This document shows positions 48,207 through 57,809 of a DNA stretch of 64,000 bases, in pieces; position 1 is the stretch's first letter, and each line of letters starts with the position of its first letter. This DNA comes from a gamma proteobacterium SCGC AAA168-P09. GTDB lineage: Bacteria; Pseudomonadota; Gammaproteobacteria; Magnimaribacterales; D2472. The notes under the pieces were generated by a model. It did not search any database. It saw only the letters and a program-made list of their open reading frames with translations, and was not told the DNA's origin. The DNA is taken from contig ARRL01000001.1 of NCBI GenBank assembly GCA_000385055.1, positions 124,001 to 188,000 on the forward strand, read 5' to 3'. A program made the translations under genes and the position numbers.

Positions 48207-48818
48207 ATGGCAAAAAAATTTACAGTTAGAAAGATTCATAGATATCTTAGTATATTTATTGCAATTCAGCTTCTTCTTTGGACAGTCTCGGGAATTTATT
48301 TTGCATTTAACAAAATTGAAATGGTTAGGGGGGAGCAATACAGATTACCTCTAGAAACCGAATACAGAATATTTAAAAGACTGGGACAAGAAATAATAGA
48401 AACTAATGAGAATGGATTAAAAACTTATTTAAGTCACCCCGATAAATTGCCTGTTAAAAACTTATCACCAGAAGAGGCAATAACAATAGCTAAACAAAAA
48501 ACCTCATTAATTCCAATAGAGGTAAGTCTTATCGAAAAAGAAGAAAGAGGAGTAGAGTATAGGGGGAGAAGATTGCCTATATATAAAATCTCAACTGATA
48601 CCAAAAACGATATTAATATTTATCTTGATCCAGTAACTGGTGATATTGCAGCAATTAGATCTGATTCATGGAGGGCATGGGACTTACTTTGGGCTTTGCA
48701 TATAATGGACTATCAAGACAGAGATAACATAAATAATATTTTGTTAAAAATCTTCTCTGTCCTTGCTTTAATAAGCTCTATTACAGGAATAATTCTTTTC
48801 TTTAAAAAAACTATTTAA
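48207..48818 (+). CDS. PepSY-domain membrane protein
   Basis: 203 residues. An N-terminal helix (VRKIHRYLSIFIAIQLLLWTVSGIYFAF) and a C-terminal helix (ILLKIFSVLALISSITGIILFF) flank a periplasmic part with PepSY-like KNLSPEEAITIAKQKT and IYLDPVTGDIAAIRSDSWRAWDLLWALHIMDY. Resembles PepSY_TM iron/reductase-associated proteins, found with siderophore-reduction or peptidase-regulator functions; the role here is not evident. Translation follows folK with one base between. Its end overlaps the convergent kinase-like gene by 8 bases. Confidence 0.78.
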   Translation: MAKKFTVRKIHRYLSIFIAIQLLLWTVSGIYFAFNKIEMVRGEQYRLPLETEYRIFKRLGQEIIETNENGLKTYLSHPDKLPVKNLSPEEAITIAKQKTSLIPIEVSLIEKEERGVEYRGRRLPIYKISTDTKNDINIYLDPVTGDIAAIRSDSWRAWDLLWALHIMDYQDRDNINNILLKIFSVLALISSITGIILFFKKTI

Positions 48819-49872
48819 AGTGATCCTTTACAATAGACCATGCAAACTCTGAAAGGGGATAGACTTTCATTCCTCTGTCTTCAGCATGCTTGCTTGATGC
48901 AGTTCCATCTCTAACTCTGCCAAGAATACCCTGACATATGGCACCTACTTTAAATAGACTAAAAGCCATATAGAACTCCCAATTAGCTGAAAGATCTTTT
49001 CCGGTGATTTCAGAGTACATGTCACGATATTCCATTTCATTAGGAATACCCATCTCTTTTAATTTTGCGTGATCATAAAACAATGGCTCTGTTCTCCATG
49101 TAAGACAATGATAGCAAAAATCTGCAATAGGATGACCCAAGGTAGAAAGTTCCCAATCAAGCACACCTATGACTTCTTGGTTCTTCATTATCATATTGTC
49201 TAAGCGGTAGTCTCCATGAACAATTGAGGTTTCATCATCATCAGGAATATTTTCTGGTAACCATTCTATAAGATTATTCATTTCTACAATATTGTCTGTC
49301 TCTGATGCTAGGTATTGTTTAGACCACCTTGATACTTGTCTTGCAACATAATTACCAGGTTTACCGTAATCTTCTAATCCAACTTTTTTGAAATCTACAC
49401 TATGAAGAGCTGCAAGAGTTTTATTCTTATTTTGGTAGACCTTGATTCTTTCTTCCTTTGAAAGAGAGGGAAGCATATGATCCCAATAAATATCTCCATC
49501 CAAACAATCCATAACAAAAAAAGTGGTTCCGGCTACCTCTTGATCTTCACAAAGTCCATAGGTTTTTGGGACAGGTACATCAGTCTCACCAAGAGCGGTA
49601 ATAACCTTATATTCCCTATCAACTGCGTGAGCTGATGGTAAAAGTTTGCCAGGTGGTTTTCTTCTTAAAACAAGATTTTTGTGATCAGTAATAATTTTAT
49701 ATGTTGGATTTGATTGCCCGCCTTTAAATTGTTCAATTCCTGTAATAGCACCAGCACCAGGCACATGAGCATCTATCCATGGCTGAAGTTTCCCAACATC
49801 AATTTTAAGATTTTCAGCAACTTCTTTTGTTCCTGAAAATATTTTTTCATATTTTTGAGCATCGTGTGTCAT
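48811..49872 (-). CDS. aminoglycoside-phosphotransferase-fold kinase (ACAD10/11 N-domain-like)
   Basis: 353 residues. Kinase-like fold with LVLRRKPPGKLLPSAHAVDREYKVI (ATP-binding lysine region), the catalytic loop VHGDYRLDNMI and the metal-binding GVLDWELSTLGHPIADF, the phrases found in the N-terminal kinase domain of animal ACAD10/ACAD11 and its bacterial free-standing relatives. Those phosphorylate 4-hydroxy fatty acids, so a similar substrate is inferred. No acyl-CoA dehydrogenase is adjacent. Overlaps the end of the pteridine-reductase-like SDR by 4 bases. Confidence 0.86.
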   Translation of the reverse strand: MTHDAQKYEKIFSGTKEVAENLKIDVGKLQPWIDAHVPGAGAITGIEQFKGGQSNPTYKIITDHKNLVLRRKPPGKLLPSAHAVDREYKVITALGETDVPVPKTYGLCEDQEVAGTTFFVMDCLDGDIYWDHMLPSLSKEERIKVYQNKNKTLAALHSVDFKKVGLEDYGKPGNYVARQVSRWSKQYLASETDNIVEMNNLIEWLPENIPDDDETSIVHGDYRLDNMIMKNQEVIGVLDWELSTLGHPIADFCYHCLTWRTEPLFYDHAKLKEMGIPNEMEYRDMYSEITGKDLSANWEFYMAFSLFKVGAICQGILGRVRDGTASSKHAEDRGMKVYPLSEFAWSIVKDHFK

Positions 49873-50603
49873 GAGAGTGATCTTCCTCCATCAACTTTAA
49901 TAATTTGACCTGTCATATACTTCGAACCAACAACAAATTTAACTGTGCTTGCTATGTCTTTCTCGCATCCCATTTTTTTCAGAGGAATGTTTGCTATTAC
50001 TTTTTCTTTTTGCTCTTCAGTCCAAGTAACATCAGGTGGTTCAAGCATTGCACCAGGAGCAATTGCATTAACATTCACATCTGGAGCTAATTCTCTTGCT
50101 AAAACCTTAGTAATAGATTCTAAACCTCCTTTGGCAGCTGCGTATATAGAAAAATTCGCAACGCCTTTGCTTAGATTTGTATCAGTAATATTAATAATAG
50201 TTCCTTTCGCTTCAATTAATTTATCTTTAAGGCCCTGGATTAAAAACAATGGACCTTTAAGATTACTTCCTATTAGTTTATCCCAGTGATCTTCAGAGAT
50301 TTCATCGATGGGAGTTGGGTAGAAAGTTGAAGCATTGTTTACCAAAACATCAATCGAATCAAAACAGGATCTAGCTTCAATAATTAATCTTTGGACATCT
50401 GTTACAACATCTAAATTTGCTTGAATTATTTTTGCAGTATTTGAGTTGATTGAATTAATTTGATTTGCCAATTCTTCAGCATCATTTTTGGAGGAGTTGT
50501 AATGAATTATTATATTCCAACCCATATTAGAAAAAGTTAGAGCTATCTCCTTGCCAATCCTCTTTGCAGCTCCTGTAATTAGTATGGTTTTATTTATAGA
50601 CAT
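49869..50603 (-). CDS. pteridine-reductase-like SDR
   Basis: 244 residues. Cofactor motif ITGAAKRIGKEIAL: the TGxxxRxG variant, with Arg in place of the usual Gly-Ile-Gly, marks the pteridine reductase/FolM branch of SDRs. NNASTFYPTP, catalytic YAAAKGG, and VNAIAPGAMLEP and VDGGRSLS follow. In pseudomonads a FolM-like SDR lies between cca and folK, matching this neighbourhood. NADPH-dependent reduction of dihydromonapterin or dihydrofolate is the likely activity. Its start overlaps the cca stop by 10 bases. Confidence 0.88.
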   Translation of the reverse strand: MSINKTILITGAAKRIGKEIALTFSNMGWNIIIHYNSSKNDAEELANQINSINSNTAKIIQANLDVVTDVQRLIIEARSCFDSIDVLVNNASTFYPTPIDEISEDHWDKLIGSNLKGPLFLIQGLKDKLIEAKGTIINITDTNLSKGVANFSIYAAAKGGLESITKVLARELAPDVNVNAIAPGAMLEPPDVTWTEEQKEKVIANIPLKKMGCEKDIASTVKFVVGSKYMTGQIIKVDGGRSLS

Positions 50604-51613
50604 TGATTTAATATTTTTTCGTATATTTTATGCTTTTCTGCATGAATTTTCTCATTCGGTATATTTTTAAGAAAAGAGAAATCAGTTTCCATGGTTTTTG
50701 ATACTAATTTGAATATTAATTCTTTTGAATTAGAAAGCTGCGGCAAAGAGCATAAGTCTTTGATTAATAACTCGTTTCTGTCAAAGTTAATTAGAGGAAA
50801 TAACTTTATAAGTTCATTCCTTGGCATATCTTTTGAAATCTTCATTAATTTCATTAGAACATCAGAAGCATTTTTTTGTGCATTTGGAATAGGGAGATTA
50901 TTGCCTAACGCAAAATCGTTATTAGCCTGCAATTCAGCCCATCGAATTATGCTGTTTGTGGTTGTATCGCAAAGAGATTTTCTTAATTCCTCAAAGTAGG
51001 GATGATGCATTTTATATTTTATTATTAGCTCAAAAAAAATATTTGGATTTTTTGAAGACATCGCTCTATCAGTTTCAGTCCAAATCCTGTCTGGTGATAA
51101 GTTTGCTAGCTCCCCTGAATTAACAATTTTTTCTAACATCTCTTCTGTTTTTGAATCAATTGAAAAATCTTTGAGATGTTCATAAGTATGGAATCTAGCC
51201 AATCTTATTGCGCGTAAAGGATCTTCTAAAAATGCATCTGAAACATGTCTAAAGATTTTTCTTTCAAGATCTTTGATGCCTTCATAGGGATCTATAATAT
51301 TTCCACTTGAGTCTCTAGCAATAGCATTGATAGTTAGATCTCTTCTTGAAAGATCCTCTTCAAGCGTTACGTCTTTCCCAAAATAAAAATTAAATCCATG
51401 ATAGCCATGGCCTGTTTTTTTTTCAGTTCTTGCAAGGGCATATTCTTCATTGCTGGACGGATGCAAAAATACAGGAAAGTCTTTACCAATAGGCTTAAAT
51501 CCATTTGATACCATTTCCTCAGGAGATGATCCAACAACAACCCAGTCTCTATCCTTTGCTATTTTACCCAGAAGGGCGTCTCTTACAGCTCCCCCAACTT
51601 CATATATTTTCAT
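50594..51613 (-). CDS. cca: CCA tRNA nucleotidyltransferase
   Basis: 339 residues. Class II: IYEVGGAVRDALLGKIAKDRDWVVVG with the metal-binding DxD in DRDWVV, ARTEKKTGHGYHGF, LEEDLSRRDLTINAIARD and the tail motif DPLRAIRLARF. The C-terminal HD domain found in longer homologues is not present here, as in the ~ 340-410-residue forms of this family. It adds or repairs the tRNA 3' CCA. tRNA-Phe here encodes CCA, so repair would be the main task for it. Overlaps apaH (4 bases). Confidence 0.94.
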   Translation of the reverse strand: MKIYEVGGAVRDALLGKIAKDRDWVVVGSSPEEMVSNGFKPIGKDFPVFLHPSSNEEYALARTEKKTGHGYHGFNFYFGKDVTLEEDLSRRDLTINAIARDSSGNIIDPYEGIKDLERKIFRHVSDAFLEDPLRAIRLARFHTYEHLKDFSIDSKTEEMLEKIVNSGELANLSPDRIWTETDRAMSSKNPNIFFELIIKYKMHHPYFEELRKSLCDTTTNSIIRWAELQANNDFALGNNLPIPNAQKNASDVLMKLMKISKDMPRNELIKLFPLINFDRNELLIKDLCSLPQLSNSKELIFKLVSKTMETDFSFLKNIPNEKIHAEKHKIYEKILNQCL

Positions 51614-52416
51614 TTTTTCTTAATTTGAACTAACTTTCTATCTTCTAATCTTATAGCTGTGAGCTTATTTCCCCAAACACAACCAGTATCTAGCCCAATA
51701 ATATTTTTTAAACCAGTCTTGCCCTCTAAAGACGCCCAGTGTCCAAAGACAATATTTTCATTATCTTTAAGATTATCTATAGTTTGCTTGAACCAAGGTA
51801 TATAACCTTTTTTGCCCTTACCACTTTTTAAATTTAGTCTCAGTGAGCCATCTTTGCTCAAGAACCTCATTCTTGTAAAGTAGTTAATAATTGTTCGCTG
51901 TCTTTTGTATCCCCTTAGGTTTGGATTCCAAATTTTAGGAGTATCCCCCCAAATATTTTTTAATAAATTTGACGAATCATTTTTTAAAGCAACTTGTATT
52001 TCTTTAGAGAATTTTTTAGCTTTATTCGCTTGCCAAATAAAAGGTATTCCAGCATGAGAAATCCAAAAAATTTCATTAGATTCTTTGATTTTGATGTCTA
52101 ATAATAATGGCTGTTTTTTTAACCAGGCTTGATATTTTTTAACATTTTTAGATTCTAAAACTTTCTTTAATGACTTATCTTTTTTTTGATGTTCGATCAA
52201 GTAAAGCAAATAAAAGTCATGATTTCCGAGAACAGCTTTAACAGATTCTTTATTTTTAATACAGAACTCTAAAACTTTTTCTGATGCATCGCCTCTGTTA
52301 ACAAGATCACCTGCAAAAATTAATATATCTTTATTAAAATTAAATTTAATTTTTTTAAGTAATGCCTCTAGTTCCTTAAAGCAGCCTTGAACATCACCTA
52401 CAACATAGTGAGCCAT
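51610..52416 (-). CDS. apaH: bis(5'-nucleosyl)-tetraphosphatase, symmetrical
   Basis: 268 residues. Metallophosphoesterase fold with VGDVQGCFKELEALLKKI, FAGDLVNRGDAS, AVLGNHDFYLL and ISHAGIPFIW, and the C-terminal FGHWASLEGKTGL followed by GLDTGCVWGN. Hydrolyses Ap4A to two ADPs. In E. coli apaG lies between rsmA and apaH; here apaH starts on the base after the rsmA stop, so apaG is missing from the usual place. Confidence 0.96.
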   Translation of the reverse strand: MAHYVVGDVQGCFKELEALLKKIKFNFNKDILIFAGDLVNRGDASEKVLEFCIKNKESVKAVLGNHDFYLLYLIEHQKKDKSLKKVLESKNVKKYQAWLKKQPLLLDIKIKESNEIFWISHAGIPFIWQANKAKKFSKEIQVALKNDSSNLLKNIWGDTPKIWNPNLRGYKRQRTIINYFTRMRFLSKDGSLRLNLKSGKGKKGYIPWFKQTIDNLKDNENIVFGHWASLEGKTGLKNIIGLDTGCVWGNKLTAIRLEDRKLVQIKKK

Positions 52417-53187
52417 TTAATTTTCCAATGTTTTAACTATTTTCAAAAAATTGTCTAAAGATATTTCTTCCGGCCTCAGTCCAGGATTAATATCAAGACC
52501 ATTCCAGTCTAAGTTTAATTTTTTTAAGTTATTTTTAATGTTTTTTCTTCTTGATAAAAAAGACATATCAATAATTTTGAACAATTTTTCTTTTGTTGAT
52601 TGGTCAATATTATATTTTTTTTGTGGTGTCATTCTTATGAAGCTTGAATTAACCTTTGGCTTAATATCGAATGCTTCAGGGGGAACATCAAAGAGTATTT
52701 GGGTATTAAAAAAAGCTGAAAGTTTTATTGATAATTTGCCCCAATTTTTAGTTGCAACTTTGCCTGCAATTTTTTCAGCAACTTCTTTTTGAACAAGGAA
52801 ATGAAGATCATCTACTAGATGATGCCAGTTTGTAAACATTAAGATTATCTGTGTTGAAATATTATATGGAAGGTTGCCAACTATCCTGTGGTTATCTTTT
52901 TCAAGAAAATTTAAAGGAGTTGATAAAACATCTCCATGTATAAAATCAAATTTAGCTGGCCCTGTATATTGTTTTGTTAAATATTCAATATTCTTCTCAT
53001 CTACATCAATAGCCTTAACATTAATGCCAGCCAGATTAAGTACGTTGGTAAGTGCCCCCATTCCGGGTCCAATTTCAAAAAAGTTATCTCCAACTAAAGG
53101 AGATATTGCTCTACCCATTTCAAATATGATTGCAGGATCAGAAAGATAATTTTGACCGAATTTCCTTCTAATATTCCTTGAAGCCAT
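52417..53187 (-). CDS. rsmA: 16S rRNA adenine dimethyltransferase
   Basis: 256 residues. Opening RRKFGQNYLSDPAII, SAM site FFEIGPGMGALTNVL, the catalytic NLPYNIST (usual NxPY) near residue 105, IAGKVATKNWGKLSIKL, FDVPPEAFDIKPKVNSSFIRM. Dimethylates A1518 and A1519 (E. coli numbers). The stop of pdxA shares a base with its start. Part of the conserved lptD-surA-pdxA-rsmA-apaH run. Confidence 0.97.
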   Translation of the reverse strand: MASRNIRRKFGQNYLSDPAIIFEMGRAISPLVGDNFFEIGPGMGALTNVLNLAGINVKAIDVDEKNIEYLTKQYTGPAKFDFIHGDVLSTPLNFLEKDNHRIVGNLPYNISTQIILMFTNWHHLVDDLHFLVQKEVAEKIAGKVATKNWGKLSIKLSAFFNTQILFDVPPEAFDIKPKVNSSFIRMTPQKKYNIDQSTKEKLFKIIDMSFLSRRKNIKNNLKKLNLDWNGLDINPGLRPEEISLDNFLKIVKTLEN

Positions 53188-54167
53188 TAAATAATTTTCT
53201 TTGCAGCTTTTATGGCTTCTTTAAGTGAAGAGGGGTCAGCTTTACCTGAACCAGCTATATCTAAGGCAACTCCATGATCTACAGAAGTCCTTGTTATTGG
53301 AACACCCAAAGTTACATTAATAGCATTGCCAAAACTTAGAGCCTTAATGACAGGTAGGACTTGGTCATGATACATGCCCAAAAATGCATCAGTCTCCTTA
53401 AGGTTCTTTTTTGTAAACGCTGTATCGGCTGAAACAGGATATGAAATATTTATTTTCTTTTTCCTTAGCTCTTTTACTGCAGGGATAATAATATCAACTT
53501 CTTCCTTCCCTATTTTTCCACCCTCACCCGAATGGGGGTTTAATCCAAGCATCTTAATAATTGGGTTTTTGATTTTAAATTTTTCTTTAAGCCCTTTATT
53601 TAGTGTTATCGCTTTACTAATTATGAGCTCTTTAGTTATTTTTTTTGAAACATTTTTTAGAGGTATGTGAGTGGTTGTTAAAGCAACTTTTAACTGGTCA
53701 GAGGCAAGAAGCATTAAAACCTCTTTACTATTTGTTTTCTGCTGAATGAATTCAGTATGACCAGAGAATTTTTTATTTATAGATATAATATTTTCTTTAC
53801 TTATTGGACCCGTTACTAGAGCAAGGTTTTTATTTTTTAAAGCCTCATCAATACCAAAGTTTAAATTATCTAAAACATATTGAGCATTTGATTTATATAG
53901 TTTTCCATATTTTGTATTTTTACAATCCGAAATATGCATCACTTGTATAACATTTCTTTTATTTGTTTTTAATTCATCTATATCAGAAATTTTTTGAAGA
54001 GTAATTTTTTTTCCTAAATCAGCAGCTCTTTTATCAAGAAGTTTAGGGTCAGATATGCACAGAATAGGTATCTTTATATCTGTCCAAAAGGCTGTTCTAC
54101 ATAACTGAATAATAATATCTGGGCCAATACCTGATGGCTCCCCTGGAGAATAAACAATTTTCTTCAA
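53187..54167 (-). CDS. pdxA: 4-hydroxythreonine-4-phosphate dehydrogenase
   Basis: 326 residues. PdxA family: YSPGEPSGIGPDIIIQLC at the start, LVTGPISKENI, FSGHTEFIQ (metal-ligand histidine), GLNPHSGEGGKIGKEEVDIIIPAV, DAFLGMYHDQVLPVIKAL and TRTSVDHGVALDIAGSGKADPSSL. Zn-dependent NAD enzyme of pyridoxal phosphate synthesis. It overlaps surA by 4 bases and touches rsmA, in the standard order. Confidence 0.97.
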   Translation of the reverse strand: MKKIVYSPGEPSGIGPDIIIQLCRTAFWTDIKIPILCISDPKLLDKRAADLGKKITLQKISDIDELKTNKRNVIQVMHISDCKNTKYGKLYKSNAQYVLDNLNFGIDEALKNKNLALVTGPISKENIISINKKFSGHTEFIQQKTNSKEVLMLLASDQLKVALTTTHIPLKNVSKKITKELIISKAITLNKGLKEKFKIKNPIIKMLGLNPHSGEGGKIGKEEVDIIIPAVKELRKKKINISYPVSADTAFTKKNLKETDAFLGMYHDQVLPVIKALSFGNAINVTLGVPITRTSVDHGVALDIAGSGKADPSSLKEAIKAAKKII

Positions 54168-55405
54168 TCTAGATCTTTAAATTCTACGAAAGCTTCAGCT
54201 CTAATTGAACGAAGGGTATTTTCAAGCTCTTCATCATATTTTCTTTGATAAAGAATTGCATAGGCTTCATCTTTTATTAGTTCTCTTGTCATATCATGGT
54301 TTCTTGTATCAAGGACCTCTAAAAAATGAAAGCCAAATTCAGTCTTAAATATATCTGAGACTTTTCCAGGTTCTATCTCTATCATTGTTTTCTCAAACTC
54401 TGCTGCAAGAACACCTTTACCAAGCCAGCCCAACTCTCCCTTATTTTTTGCCGAACCAGGATCTTCAGAATAGCTAGCGGCTAATAGTACAAAATCTTCA
54501 CCATCAAGAATCCTATTACGAATGTCAGTTAATTCGTTCTTAGTTTGTTCTTCATTTCTGATGGTTGAAGGTATCAGAAGTATATGTCGTGCTAGCCATT
54601 GATCCTCATATCTAACAAAATCACCTCTTTTATTTTCAAGTTTTAAAATATGATATCCCGCACCACTCTTAATGGGCTTTGTTATGAAGCCAACATCTTT
54701 ATCATTAATTGCTTCAGAAAATATTTTTGGCATATCAATTGCTTTTTTCCAATCCATCAAGCCTTCATTTTTATTATATTTATTAAGGGGATTAGTCTTC
54801 GCAACCTCTTCAAATGGCTGGCCATTTGATATGTTTTCAAAAATTAAAGTAGCGTCTTCATATTTACTTATCAATATTTGCCTTACTAGTAGTTCTGGTT
54901 CGAGCTGTATTAATGATTCATCAGTTTTCAAAAAAGCTTCAAATTCTTTTTCTGTAATATCTATTTCTGACCCAACTCTTCCTCTTTGAATTCTTTGTAT
55001 AGTTATTTGTTTTTTTACATCTTCTCTGAAATCTTCATAAGATTCACCTTCATTTTGAAGATAGATGATGAATTCCTCTAGACTCAAATTATTATTTGCA
55101 GCTATTCTTGTAATAGTTGCATTTAACTCTTCATCACTTACTCTAATTCCATATCTCTCAGCAAGTTGAAGTTGCAGCTCTTCAATTATTAGACTTTCTA
55201 TTACCTGATTACGCAGAACCTTGATATCCGGTTTGGGTATATTTTGTTCTTCATATCTTTGCACCATCTCATCTAAATCTGAATTAATTTGAGATTGCAT
55301 AATTAAGCCATCATCGACTATTACGGCAACTCTATCCAAGATTTCTATAGCAGAATGGATGCTTATTGATATGACCGAAAAGAGGATTAGAATTGTTTTT
55401 TTCAT
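54164..55405 (-). CDS. surA: periplasmic chaperone/peptidyl-prolyl isomerase SurA
   Basis: 413 residues with signal peptide (MKKTILILFSVISISIHSAIE). The SurA N-terminal helical domain (LDRVAVIVDDGLIMQSQINSDLDEMV, NQVIESLIIEELQLQLAERYGI) is followed by two parvulin domains (about 165-265 and 275-375) with GAGYHILKLENKRGD and SYSEDPGSAKNKGELGWLGKGV. It escorts outer-membrane proteins, including LptD encoded next door, through the periplasm. Lies 12 bases downstream of lptD. Confidence 0.95.
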   Translation of the reverse strand: MKKTILILFSVISISIHSAIEILDRVAVIVDDGLIMQSQINSDLDEMVQRYEEQNIPKPDIKVLRNQVIESLIIEELQLQLAERYGIRVSDEELNATITRIAANNNLSLEEFIIYLQNEGESYEDFREDVKKQITIQRIQRGRVGSEIDITEKEFEAFLKTDESLIQLEPELLVRQILISKYEDATLIFENISNGQPFEEVAKTNPLNKYNKNEGLMDWKKAIDMPKIFSEAINDKDVGFITKPIKSGAGYHILKLENKRGDFVRYEDQWLARHILLIPSTIRNEEQTKNELTDIRNRILDGEDFVLLAASYSEDPGSAKNKGELGWLGKGVLAAEFEKTMIEIEPGKVSDIFKTEFGFHFLEVLDTRNHDMTRELIKDEAYAILYQRKYDEELENTLRSIRAEAFVEFKDLD

Positions 55406-55417
55406 ATATTTGTAAAG

Positions 55418-57757
55418 TTAGTAGTTAAAAAGTGAATTATTAATTAATTTATTCACTTTATCAAAAGAAGAGTTTAGGCCTTTTAATTCAAATTCAAAAT
55501 TTATTCTACTCTTATTTTCTATATCAATAACATTATCCCACGCATCTCCTAGATGAAGGTATAAAATTTCTTGATTTAATATATATCTTGAGAGGTTTCT
55601 GTCAGTTCCTGTGATTCTTAGAGCTACACAACAGTTTTCATATTCAATACCAACAAGGCTTTCTACATTTTTATTATTTTCATTATCTCTTTTAAGCTTT
55701 GCAATGAGTTTGAAGTTAGGATTTAAGTCTATGTCTGCAAATACTTCTGTATAGTCCATTTGATCATTAAAATCACCGGCCATCCTTCTATATCTTTTAG
55801 CAAAACTAACAGAGCCCGAATTAAATTTATGATTTAGAGTTATACCCCCAAGCGGCACTTTCTTATTTTTTTTAAAATATTCACCATAACCCATGATTGA
55901 GGTTTTTTTGTTGGGCATCCATGATGCCACTATAAACATAGGTCCTTCTTTGGCATTCATAGCTTCGATAGAATTATTTGTGTGAGGCATCCAAACTTTT
56001 CTATCTTTTGTGTAGTATTTTTTTGAAAGATTTAAAGATATTTTTTCATGACCTAAGGACATTTTTTTGTATCTCATGCTTAAGGTATAAAATCTTTGAT
56101 CCCCAATACGATCCATTCCAGAGAATCTATCGTTATTAAATAAATCATTATTTGAAGAAATAACATCAGAATCAAAAATAGGATTATTTTGTTGGTTTTC
56201 GTATGCCGAATAACCTAATGCCAGTTTAGGTTCTACTAAGTATTTATTATTCCCATCATTTTTTATGAATATTGTGCTTATATCCAATAAGGCATTGGGA
56301 ACATTTATATTCTTTGCATTTTGAATATTATCAGATAAGTCATAATTAATGCTTTTTAGTCCTATATTTGAGGAGATATTAAAACCATTAATATGAGCAT
56401 ATTTAGAAAGGGAAAATTCAGAAAATATTCTTCTTCCCTCAACAGGGTTCTCAATTAACCTTAAGTATTTATTGTTTATAGTTTGATATCCATAATACCC
56501 ATGAATTTTATTAGCCTTAAAAGTGGATATATTTAATTTTTCAGATATAACAATTCCATTAGTGCTTTTAAGAAACATATAATCAATTGATGGTGATTTA
56601 ACATAACCATTGGATAAAATCGGATTGAGTGATTGAAAGCCCTGATGCTCAATAGTTAAAAATGAATTATTAAATTGGGTATTGAGAGAAAAATTTTGAT
56701 TTAAGTTTTGAATCCTTTGATAGCCAATTGATGTGATTTCTCCAGGTATATCTCTCAAAACAAGTCCATCAGATGACTTAGACCAATCTATGTTTATAGA
56801 AGATGAGCCATATGAAAATTTATCAGTATATTTATATATCCACCTGGAGGTCTCTTCATCAAAAAACTCATCTTTAAATTCATCATCATTTGAAAAGTAT
56901 ATTAGGTCTACATTACGAAAATTATTATCATTGCCATGTAAAGACCTGTAATTCATTTCAATGCCTGGACCTCTTTTTGCTATATAACGAGGAGCGATAG
57001 TAATATCAGATTTTTTAGAAATCACCCTGTAGTAGGGAATCATCATATCCATCCCATCAGATGAATAGGATATAGAGGGCTCAAGGAAGCCGCTCATTCG
57101 CTCATCCGACGTCGCAAAAGGTAGATATGGAAGGGCGAAGATAGTTTTGTTAGCTGCTTTAATTTTTACATTCTTAGCTAAGCCTCGTTTCTCCTCAGAA
57201 TTCAAAATGATTTCTTTTGCTTGGAGAGCCCAGCCCTGATCAGGATTTGCACATGATGTCATAGATGTATTTTTAAGATAAATTTTTTGATCAAGCTGAC
57301 CGTACAATTCTAGGAAATTAAATATTAAACTTCTTTCATTAGAGAATGCCATTCCTTTTGACAACGAAATAGATTTATCATCTTTATTTAGATAACCTCC
57401 GTTGGCATTAAAATAGAAATCCTCCAAAAAAATCTCTCCGTTATTGGAGAACTTAATTTTTCCATTTTCTCTATCTAGTTCAGCACTTTGAGCTCTTAAA
57501 AGTCCCTCAGGGAAATCTAATTCTACCCTCCCATCTAAAATTAATTTCTTATCGTCTGTAAATTTAAATTTTTCTGAATTAACTTTTAAATCTTCCATTT
57601 CTTTTACAAGTCCCATTACAGGAAAATAGGATATGCATGATTGTGTGTTGGATTGAGCTGTCGGAACTAAAACACCATCCACCAGAAATTCTTCATTTGC
57701 ATGAACAAAAAGTGAAGCACCCAGCAAAATTGGAGCAACATAATTGAATTTCTTCAT
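55418..57757 (-). CDS. lptD: LPS-assembly outer-membrane protein LptD
   Basis: 779 residues. Signal peptide (MKKFNYVAPILLGASLFVHA), an N-terminal OstA/LptA-like beta-taco domain (LILDGRVELDFPEGLLRAQSAELDRENGKIKF) and a large C-terminal beta-barrel (LPYLPFATSDERMSGFLEPSISYSSDGMDMMIPYY, then repeated strands to the end). Cysteines at CISYFP, SCANPDQG and a CC pair near 720 (ENCCVALRITG) are the expected disulfide set. Inserts lipopolysaccharide into the outer leaflet. Heads the operon to apaH and beyond. Confidence 0.95.
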   Translation of the reverse strand: MKKFNYVAPILLGASLFVHANEEFLVDGVLVPTAQSNTQSCISYFPVMGLVKEMEDLKVNSEKFKFTDDKKLILDGRVELDFPEGLLRAQSAELDRENGKIKFSNNGEIFLEDFYFNANGGYLNKDDKSISLSKGMAFSNERSLIFNFLELYGQLDQKIYLKNTSMTSCANPDQGWALQAKEIILNSEEKRGLAKNVKIKAANKTIFALPYLPFATSDERMSGFLEPSISYSSDGMDMMIPYYRVISKKSDITIAPRYIAKRGPGIEMNYRSLHGNDNNFRNVDLIYFSNDDEFKDEFFDEETSRWIYKYTDKFSYGSSSINIDWSKSSDGLVLRDIPGEITSIGYQRIQNLNQNFSLNTQFNNSFLTIEHQGFQSLNPILSNGYVKSPSIDYMFLKSTNGIVISEKLNISTFKANKIHGYYGYQTINNKYLRLIENPVEGRRIFSEFSLSKYAHINGFNISSNIGLKSINYDLSDNIQNAKNINVPNALLDISTIFIKNDGNNKYLVEPKLALGYSAYENQQNNPIFDSDVISSNNDLFNNDRFSGMDRIGDQRFYTLSMRYKKMSLGHEKISLNLSKKYYTKDRKVWMPHTNNSIEAMNAKEGPMFIVASWMPNKKTSIMGYGEYFKKNKKVPLGGITLNHKFNSGSVSFAKRYRRMAGDFNDQMDYTEVFADIDLNPNFKLIAKLKRDNENNKNVESLVGIEYENCCVALRITGTDRNLSRYILNQEILYLHLGDAWDNVIDIENKSRINFEFELKGLNSSFDKVNKLINNSLFNY

Positions 57758-57809
57758 TCTTATATTTTATACCTCTTAGCTTTGAAAGAGTATTTATAGA
57801 AAAGTTCTA

